Assembly (NCBI GenBank): GCA_949987705.1
Contig: CATLJY010000899.1
Location: 1 to 64,000 of the forward strand
Source of the DNA: Thereva unica
Taxonomy: Eukaryota > Arthropoda > Insecta > Diptera > Therevidae
Length of the DNA stretch: 64,000 nt
Direction of reading: 5' to 3'
Shown here: piece by piece, positions 55,247-64,000 of the stretch
Position numbering within the stretch: position 1 is the stretch's first letter
Layout: every line of letters begins with the position of its first letter
Translations under genes and position numbers: made by a program
The notes under the pieces: generated by a model
The model's input: the letters and a program-made list of their open reading frames with translations, nothing else
Database searches by the model: none
Told to the model about the DNA's origin: nothing

Positions 55247-57510
55247 TTAATTTCGACGAATAAAGTGAATTTAAGTTATTTTGGATGTATTTGAAGAATG
55301 TAACATAATTTCGATGAATAAAGTGAATTTAATTTATTTTGGATGTATTTGATGAATATAACTTAATTTCGACGAATAAAGTGAATTTAAGTTATTTTCG
55401 ATGTATTTGATGAATATAACTTAATTTCGACGAATAAAGTGAATTTAAGTTATTTTGGATGTATTTGATGAATATAACTTAATTTCGACGAATAAAGTGA
55501 ATTTAAGTTATTTTGGATGTATTTGAAGAATGTAACTTAATTTCGACGAATAAAGTGAATTTAAGTTATTTTGGATGTATTTGATGAATATAACTTAATT
55601 TCGACGAATAAAGTGAATTTAAGTTATTTTGGATGTATTTGATGAATGTAACTTAATTTCGATGAATAAAGTGAATTTAAGTTATTTTGGATGTACTCGA
55701 TGAATATAACTTAATTTCGATGAATAAAGTGATTTTAAGTTATTTTGGATGTACTCGATGAATATAACTTAATTTCGATGAATAAAGTGAATTTAAGTTA
55801 TTTTGTATGTATTTGATGAATATAACTTAATTTCGATGAATAAAGTGAATTTAAGTTATTTTGGATGTATTTGATGAATATAACTTAATTTCGACGAATA
55901 AAGTGAATTTAAGTTATTTTGGATGTATTTGATGAATATAACTTAATTTCGATGAATAAAGTGAATTTAAGTTATTTTCGATGTATTTGATGAATATAAC
56001 TTAATTTCGACGAATAAAGTGAATTTAAGTTATTTTGGATGTATTTGATGAATGTAACTTAATTTCGATGAATAAAGTGAATTTAAGTTATTTTGGATGT
56101 ACTCGATGAATACAACTTAATTTCGATGAATAAAGTGAATTTAAGTTATGTTGGATGTATTTGATGAATATAACTTAATTTCGACGAATAAAGAGAATTT
56201 AAGTTATTTTGGATGTATTTGAAGAATGTAACTTAATTTCGACGAATAAAGTGAATTTAAGTTATTTTGGATGTATTTGATGAATATAACTTAATTTCGA
56301 CGAATAAAGTGAATTTAAGTTATTTTGGATGTATTTGATGAATATAACTTAATTTCGACGAATAAAGTGAATTTAAGTTATTTTGGATGTATTTGAAGAA
56401 TATAACTTAATTTCGACGAATAAAGTGAATTTAAGTTATTTTGGATGTATTTGATGAATATAACTTAATTTCGACGAATAAAGTGAATTTAAGTTATTTT
56501 GGATGTATTTGAAGAATGTAACTTAATTTCGATGAATAAAGTGAATTTAAGTTATTTTGGATGTATTTGATGAATATAACTTAATTTCGATGAATAAAGT
56601 GAATTTAAGTTATTTTCGATGTATTTGATGAATATAACTTAATTTCGACGAATAAAGTGAATTTAAGTTATTTTGGATGTATTTGATGAATATAACTTAA
56701 TTTCGACGAATAAAGTGAATTTAAGTTATTTTGGATGTATTTGATGAGTATAACTTAATTTCGATGAATAAAGTGAATTTAAGTTATTTTCGATGTATTT
56801 GAAGAATATAACTTAATTTCGACGAATAAAGTGAATTTAAGTTATTTTGGATGTATTTGAAGAATGTAACTTAATTTCGATGAATAAAGTGAATTTAAGT
56901 TATTTTGGATGTATTTGATGAATATAACTTAATTTCGACGAATAAAGTGAATTTAAGTTATTTTCGATGTATTTGATGAATATAACTTAATTTCGACGAA
57001 TAAAGTGAATTTAAGTTATTTTGGATGTATTTGATGAATATAACTTAATTTCGACGAATAAAGTGAATTTAAGTTATTTTGGATGTATTTGAAGAATGTA
57101 ACTTAATTTCGACGAATAAAGTGAATTTAAGTTATTTTGGATGTATTTGATGAATATAACTTAATTTCGACGACTAAAGTGAATTTGAGTTATTTTGGAT
57201 GTATTTGATGAATGTAACTTAATTTCGATGAATAAAGTGAATTTAAGTTATTTTGGATGTACTCGATGAATATAACTTAATTTCGATGAATAAAGTGAAT
57301 TTAAGTTATTTTGTATGTATTTGATGAATATAACTTAATTTCGATGAATAAAGTGAATTTAAGTTATTTTGGATGTATTTGATGAATATAACTTAATTTC
57401 GACGAATAAAGTGAATTTAAGTTATTTTGGATGTATTTGATGAATATAACTTAATTTCGATGAATAAAGTGAATTTAAGTTATTTTCGATGTATTTGATG
57501 AATATAACTT
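55247..57510 (+). repeat. 2,262-bp (39-monomer) higher-order unit, copy 2
   Basis: Adjacent tandem copy of 52985-55246. One visible difference is a TTTTCGATG monomer near 56615 where copy 1 has TTTTGGATG, and another is an AACATAATTT variant near 55302. The copies are otherwise nearly the same, so the duplication is recent relative to monomer divergence. Confidence 0.9.
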
Positions 57511-60260
57511 AATTTCGACGAATAAAGTGAATTTAAGTTATTTTGGATGTAATTGATGAATATAACTTAATTTCGACGAATAAAGTGAATTTAAGTTATT
57601 TTGGATGTATTTGAAGAATGTAACTTAATTTCGACGAATAAAGTGAATTTAAGTTATTTTGGATGTATTTGATGAATATAACTTAATTTCGACGAATAAA
57701 GTGAATTTAAGTTATTTTGGATGTATTTGATGAATATAACTTAATTTCGACGAATAAAGTGAATTTAAGTTATTTTGGATGTATTTGAAGAATATAACTT
57801 AATTTCGACGAATAAAGTGAATTTAAGTTATTTTGGATGTATTTGATGAATATAACTTAATTTCGACGAATAAAGTGAATTTAAGTTATTTTGGATGTAT
57901 TTGAAGAATGTAACTTAATTTCGATGAATAAAGTGAATTTAAGTTATTTTGGATGTATTTGATGAATATAACTTAATTTCGATGAATAAAGTGAATTTAA
58001 GTTATTTTCGATGTATTTGATGAATATAACTTAATTTCGACGAATAAAGTGAATTTAAGTTATTTTGGATGTATTTGATGAATATAACTTAATTTCGACG
58101 AATAAAGTGAATTTAAGTTATTTTGGATGTATTTGATGAATATAACTTAATTTCGATGAATAAAGTGAATTTAAGTTATTTTCGATGTATTTGAAGAATA
58201 TAACTTAATTTCGACGAATAAAGTGAATTTAAGTTATTTTGGATGTATTTGAAGAATGTAACTTAATTTCGATGAATAAAGTGAATTTAAGTTATTTTGG
58301 ATGTATTTGATGAATATAACTTAATTTCGACGAATAAAGTGAATTTAAGTTATTTTCGATGTATTTGATGAATATAATTTAATTTCGACGAATAAAGTGA
58401 ATTTAAGTTATTTTGGATTTCGACGAATAAAGTGAATTTAAGTTATTTTGGATGTATTTGAAGAATGTAACTTAATTTCGACGAATAAAGTGAATTTAAG
58501 TTATTTTGGATGTATTTGATGAATATAACTTAATTTCGACGACTAAAGTGAATTTAAGTTATTTTGGATGTATTTGATGAATGTAACTTAATTTCGATGA
58601 ATAAAGTGAATTTAAGTTATTTTGGATGTACTCGATGAATATAACTTAATTTCGATGAATAAAGTGAATTTAAGTTATTTTGTATGTATTTGATGAATAT
58701 AACTTAATTTCGATGAATAAAGTGAATTTAAGTTATTTTGGATGTATTTGATGAATATAACTTAATTTCGACGAATAAAGTGAATTTAAGTTATTTTGGA
58801 TGTATTTGATGAATATAACTTAATTTCGATGAATAAAGTGAATTTAAGTTATTTTCGATGTATTTGATGAATATAACTTAATTTCGACGAATAAAGTGAA
58901 TTTAAGTTATTTTGGATGTATTTGATGAATATAACTTAATTTCGATGAATAAAGTGAATTTAAGTTATTTTCGATGTATTTGATGAATATAACTTAATTT
59001 CGACGAATAAAGTGAATTTAAGTTATTTTCGATGTATTTGATGAATGTGACTTAATTTCGATGAATAAAGTGAATTTAAGTTATTTTGGATGTATTTGAT
59101 GAATATAACTTAATTTCGACGAATAAAGTGAATTTAAGTTATTTTGGATGTATTTGATGAATATAACTTAATTTCGACGAATAAAGTGAATTTAAGTTAT
59201 TTTCGATGTATTTGATGAATATAACTTAATTTCGACGAATAAAGTGAATTTAAGTTATTTTGGATGTATTTGATGAATATAACTTAATTTCGACGAATAA
59301 AGTGAATTTAAGTTATTTTGGATGTATTTGATGAATGTAACTTAATTTCGATGAATAAAGTGAATTTAAGTTATTTTGGATGTACTCGATGAATATAACT
59401 TAATTTCGATGAATAAAGTGAATTTAAGTTATTTTGGATGTACTCGATGAATATAACTTAATTTCGATGAATAAAGTGAATTTAAGTTATTTTGTATGTA
59501 TTTGATGAATATAACTTAATTTCGATGAATAAAGTGAATTTAAGTTATTTTGGATGTATTTGATGAATATAACTTAATTTCGACGAATAAAGTGAATTTA
59601 AGTTATTTTGGATGTATTTGATGAATATAACTTAATTTCGATGAATAAAGTGAATTTAAGTTATTTTGGATGTATTTGATGAATATAACTTAATTTCGAC
59701 GAATAAAGTGAATTTAAGTTATTTTGGATGTATTTGAAGAATGTAACTTAATTTCGACGAATAAAGTGAATTTAAGTTATTTTGGATGTATTTGATGAAT
59801 ATAACTTAATTTCGACGAATAAAGTGAATTTAAGTTATTTTGGATGTATTTGAAGAATGTAACTTAATTTCGACGAATAAAGTGAATTTAAGTTATTTTG
59901 GATGTATTTGATGAATATAACTTAATTTCGACGAATAAAGTGAATTTAAGTTATTTTGGATGTATTTGATGAACTTAATTTCGACGAATAAAGTGAATTT
60001 AAGTTATTTTGGATGTATTTGAAGAATATAACTTAATTTCGACGAATAAAGTGAATTTAAGTTATTTTGGATGTATTTGATGAATATAACTTAATTTCGA
60101 CGAATAAAGTGAATTTAAGTTATTTTGGATGTATTTGAAGAATGTAACTTAATTTCGATGAATAAAGTGAATTTAAGTTATTTTGGATGTATTTGATGAA
60201 TATAACTTAATTTCGATGAATAAAGTGAATTTAAGTTATTTTCGATGTATTTGATGAATA

Positions 60261-61100
60261 TAACATAATTTCGACGAATAAAGTGAATTTAAGTTATTTT
60301 GGATGTATTTGATGAATATAACTTAATTTCGACGAATAAAGTGAATTTAAGTTATTTTGGATGTATTTGATGAATATAACTTAATTTCGATGAATAAAGT
60401 GAATTTAAGTTATTTTCGATGTATTTGAAGAATATAACTTAATTTCGACGAATAAAGTGAATTTAAGTTATTTTGGATGTATTTGAAGAATGTAACTTAA
60501 TTTCGATGAATAAAGTGAATTTAAGTTATTTTGGATGTATTTGATGAATATAACTTAATTTCGACGAATAAAGTGAATTTAAGTTATTTTCGATGTATTT
60601 GATGAATATAACTTAATTTCGACGAATAAAGTGAATTTAAGTTATTTTGGATGTATTTGATGAATATAACTTAATTTCGACGAATAAAGTGAATTTAAGT
60701 TATTTTGGATGTATTTGAAGAATGTAACTTAATTTCGACGAATAAAGTGAATTTAAGTTATTTTGGATGTTATTGATGAATATAACTTAATTTCGACGAC
60801 TAAAGTGAATTTAAGTTATTTTGGATGTATTTGATGAATGTAACTTAATTTCGATGAATAAAGTGAATTTAAGTTATTTTGGATGTACTCGATGAATATA
60901 ACTTAATTTCGATGAATAAAGTGAATTTAAGTTATTTTGTATGTATTTGATGAATATAACTTAATTTCGATGAATAAAGTGAATTTAAGTTATTTTGGAT
61001 GTATTTGATGAATATAACTTAATTTCGACGAATAAAGTGAATTTAAGTTATTTTGGATGTATTTGATGAATATAACTTAATTTCGATGAATAAAGTGAAT
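60261..61100 (+). repeat. Block repeated at 63161-64000 (2,900-bp offset)
   Basis: The AACATAATTT monomer (60261 and 63161) and the GGATGTTATTGATG monomer (60761 and 63661) recur 2,900 bp (50 x 58) apart with the same order of variants between them. Just before the first marker the flanks differ (TTTTCGATG against TTTTGGATG), which places one breakpoint close to 60260/63160. The second copy runs off the window. Confidence 0.85.
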
Positions 61101-63160
61101 TTAAGTTATTTTCGATGTATTTGATGAATATAACTTAATTTCGACGAATAAAGTGAATTTAAGTTATTTTGGATGTATTTGATGAATATAACTTAATTTC
61201 GATGAATAAAGTGAATTTAAGTTTTTTTCGATGTATTTGATGAATATAACTTAATTTCGACGAATAAAGTGAATTTAAGTTATTTTCGATGTATTTGATG
61301 AATGTAACTTAATTTCGATGAATAAAGTGAATTTAAGTTATTTTGGATGTATTTGATGAATATAACTTAATTTCGACGAATAAAGTGAATTTAAGTTATT
61401 TTCGATGTATTTGATGAATATAACTTAATTTCGACGAATAAAGTGAATTTAAGTTATTTTGGATGTATTTGATGAATATAACTTAATTTCGATGAATAAA
61501 GTGAATTTAAGTTATTTTCGATGTATTTGATGAATATAACTTAATTTCGACGAATAAAGTGAATTTAAGTTATTTTGGATGTATTTGATGAATATAACTT
61601 AATTTCGATGAATAAAGTGAATTTAAGTTATTTTGGATGTATTTGATGAATATAACTTAATTTCGACGAATAAAGTGAATTTAAGTTATTTTGGATGTAT
61701 TTGATGAATATAACTTAATTTCGACGAATAAAGTGAATTTAAGTTATTTTCGATGTATTTGATGAATATAACTTAATTTCGACTTATAAAGTGAATTTAA
61801 GTTATTTTGGATGTATTTCATGAATATAACTTAATTTCGACGAATAAAGTGAATTTAAGTTATTTTGGATGTATTTGATGAATATAACTTAATTTCGATG
61901 AATAAAGTGAATTTAAGTTATTTTGGATGTATTTGATGAATATAACTTAATTTCGATGAATAAAGTGAATTTAAGTTATTTTCGATGTATTTGATGAATG
62001 TAACTTAATTTCGATGAATAATGTGAATTTAAGTTATTTTGGATGTATTTGATGAATATAACTTAATTTCGGTGAATAAAGTGAATTTAAGTTATTTTCG
62101 ATGTACTCGATGAATATAACTTAATTTCGATGAATAAAGTGAATTTAAGTTATTTTGGATGTATTTGATGAATGTAACTTAATTTCGATGAATAAAGTGA
62201 ATTTAAGTTATTTTGGATGTACTCGATGAATATAACTTAATTTCGATGAATAAAGTGAATTTAAGTTATTTTGGATGTATTTGATGAATATAACTTAATT
62301 TCGACGAATAAAGTGAATTTAAGTTATTTTGGATGTATTTGATGAATATAACTTAATTTCGACGAATAAAGTGAATTTAAGTTATTTTGGATGTATTTGA
62401 TGAATATAACTTAATTTCGACGAATAAAGTGAATTTAAGTTTTTTTGGATGTATTTGATGAATATAACTTAATTTCGACGAATAAAGTGAATTTAAGTTA
62501 TTTTGAATGTATTTGATGAATATAACTTAATTTCGATGAATAAAGTGAATTTAAGTTATTTTGGATGTATTTGATGAATATAACTTAATTTCGACGAATA
62601 AAGTGAATTTAAGTTATTTTGGATGTATTTGATGAATATAACTTAATTTCGACGAATAAAGTGAATTTAAGTTATATTGGATGTATTTGATGAATATAAC
62701 TTAATTTCGACGAATAAAGTGAATTTAAGTTATTTTGGATGTATTTGATGAATGTAACTTAATTTCGATGAATAAAGTGAATTTAAGTTATTTTGGATGT
62801 ACTCGATGAATATAACTTAATTTCGATGAATAAAGTGAATTTAAGTTATTTTGGATGTATTTGATGAATATAACTTAATTTCGATGAATAAAGTGAATTT
62901 AAGTTATTTTCGATGTATTTGATGAATATAACTTAATTTCGACGAATAAAGTGAATTTAAGTTATTTTGGATGTATTTGATGAATATAACTTAATTTCGA
63001 CGAATAAAGTGAATTTAAGTTATTTTGGATGTATTTGATGAATATAACTTAATTTCGACGAATAAAGTAAATTTAAGTTATTTTGGATGTATTTGATGAA
63101 TATAACTTAATTTCGACGAATAAAGTGAATTTAAGTTATTTTGGATGTATTTGATGAATA

Positions 63161-64000
63161 TAACATAATTTCGACGAATAAAGTGAATTTAAGTTATTTT
63201 GGATGTATTTGATGAATATAACTTAATTTCGACGAATAAAGTGAATTTAAGTTATTTTGGATGTATTTGATGAATATAACTTAATTTCGATGAATAAAGT
63301 GAATTTAAGTTATTTTCGATGTATTTGAAGAATATAACTTAATTTCGACGAATAAAGTGAATTTAAGTTATTTTGGATGTATTTGAAGAATGTAACTTAA
63401 TTTCGATGAATAAAGTGAATTTAAGTTATTTTGGATGTATTTGATGAATATAACTTAATTTCGACGAATAAAGTGAATTTAAGTTATTTTCGATGTATTT
63501 GATGAATATAACTTAATTTCGACGAATAAAGTGAATTTAAGTTATTTTGGATGTATTTGATGAATATAACTTAATTTCGACGAATAAAGTGAATTTAAGT
63601 TATTTTGGATGTATTTGAAGAATGTAACTTAATTTCGACGAATAAAGTGAATTTAAGTTATTTTGGATGTTATTGATGAATATAACTTAATTTCGACGAC
63701 TAAAGTGAATTTAAGTTATTTTGGATGTATTTGATGAATGTAACTTAATTTCGATGAATAAAGTGAATTTAAGTTATTTTGGATGTACTCGATGAATATA
63801 ACTTAATTTCGATGAATAAAGTGAATTTAAGTTATTTTGTATGTATTTGATGAATATAACTTAATTTCGATGAATAAAGTGAATTTAAGTTATTTTGGAT
63901 GTATTTGATGAATATAACTTAATTTCGACGAATAAAGTGAATTTAAGTTATTTTGGATGTATTTGATGAATATAACTTAATTTCGATGAATAAAGTGAAT
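63161..64000 (+). repeat. Second copy of the 60261-61100 block, cut by the window end
   Basis: Matches 60261-61100 at an offset of 2,900 bp to the last base. The full length of the higher-order unit cannot be seen from this window. Confidence 0.85.

Larger units (their letters stand above)
47451..64000 (+). repeat. 58-bp satellite array, last segment
   Basis: About 16.5 kb of the same monomer in the same orientation, running off the window end. Small indels: compound monomers near 48303 and 50401, 1-bp deletions near 48487 and 50586, a 4-bp insertion (GTACCTATTTG) near 52790, a deletion of about 23 bp near 58418 (TTTTGGATTTCGACG) and a 5-bp deletion near 59973 (GATGAACTTAATT). I find no genes or other inserts. 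The CGGTG cassette, frequent before 36500, appears only once here (62070). Confidence 0.98.

Noticed and set aside
1..64000. CRISPR array
   Set aside because: The periodic unit is a continuous tandem repeat. There are no unique spacers between repeats, no cas genes, and the retroelement shows a eukaryotic genome.
1..64000. Telomeric repeat array
   Set aside because: The unit is 58 bp and AT-rich, with no TTAGG, TTAGGG or similar short G-rich telomere motif. A subtelomeric position remains possible but is not shown.
1..64000. Bacterial-type promoters, ribosome binding sites or terminators
   Set aside because: AT-rich strings resembling TATAAT-like boxes occur in every monomer by composition alone, and there are no bacterial genes for them to serve.

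Overview
The window is almost entirely one tandem satellite. A 58-bp, very AT-rich monomer runs head to tail, always in the same orientation, over about 61.6 kb, which is roughly 1,060 monomers. Only two other sequences are present, both transposable-element insertions: a 538-bp non-autonomous DNA transposon with perfect 24-bp terminal inverted repeats (3987-4524), and a 1,882-bp 5'-truncated non-LTR retrotransposon on the minus strand (45569-47450). I see no host gene, RNA gene or CRISPR array. The sequence therefore looks like constitutive heterochromatin (centromeric, pericentromeric or subtelomeric) of a eukaryote. The Jockey/CR1-like reverse transcriptase and its (AAAT)n tail fit an arthropod, probably an insect; that assignment is inference from the retroelement type only.

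Layout: 1-3986 satellite; 3987-4524 DNA transposon with TA target duplication; 4525-45568 satellite; 45569-47450 retrotransposon with 8-bp target duplication; 47451-64000 satellite. The monomer has about 22% G+C and strong strand asymmetry (about 10 G to 3 C per monomer on the + strand). It carries an 11-bp inverted repeat, and an AATAAA hexamer followed by a GT/T-rich stretch. Variation is concentrated at a few diagnostic positions: CGACGAA or CGATGAA; TTTTGGATG or TTTTCGATG; GATGAATAT, GAAGAATGT or GATGAATGT; TATTTGATG or TACTCGATG.

The order of these variants is not random. It shows nested higher-order duplications whose spacings are multiples of 58 bp once small indels are counted: 812 bp (14 monomers), 870 (15), 986 (17), 1,218 (21), 1,492 (26 with two 8-bp deletions), 2,098 (36 plus 10 bp), 2,262 (39), 2,900 (50), 4,612 (80 with indels) and 7,751 (134 with indels). 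The largest makes two adjacent copies of about 7.75 kb (about 17450-25200 and 25201-33180) plus a third partial copy (about 33770-38090). Each stretch of the window has its own dominant higher-order unit.

The two insertions are single copies. The retrotransposon interrupts a higher-order pattern that resumes in phase on its far side, so it landed after that local amplification. Nothing here works together as a pathway. The information content lies in the satellite's multi-scale amplification history, in the monomer's structural motifs and in the two young-looking insertions. All counts and offsets were made by eye from the printed coordinates.
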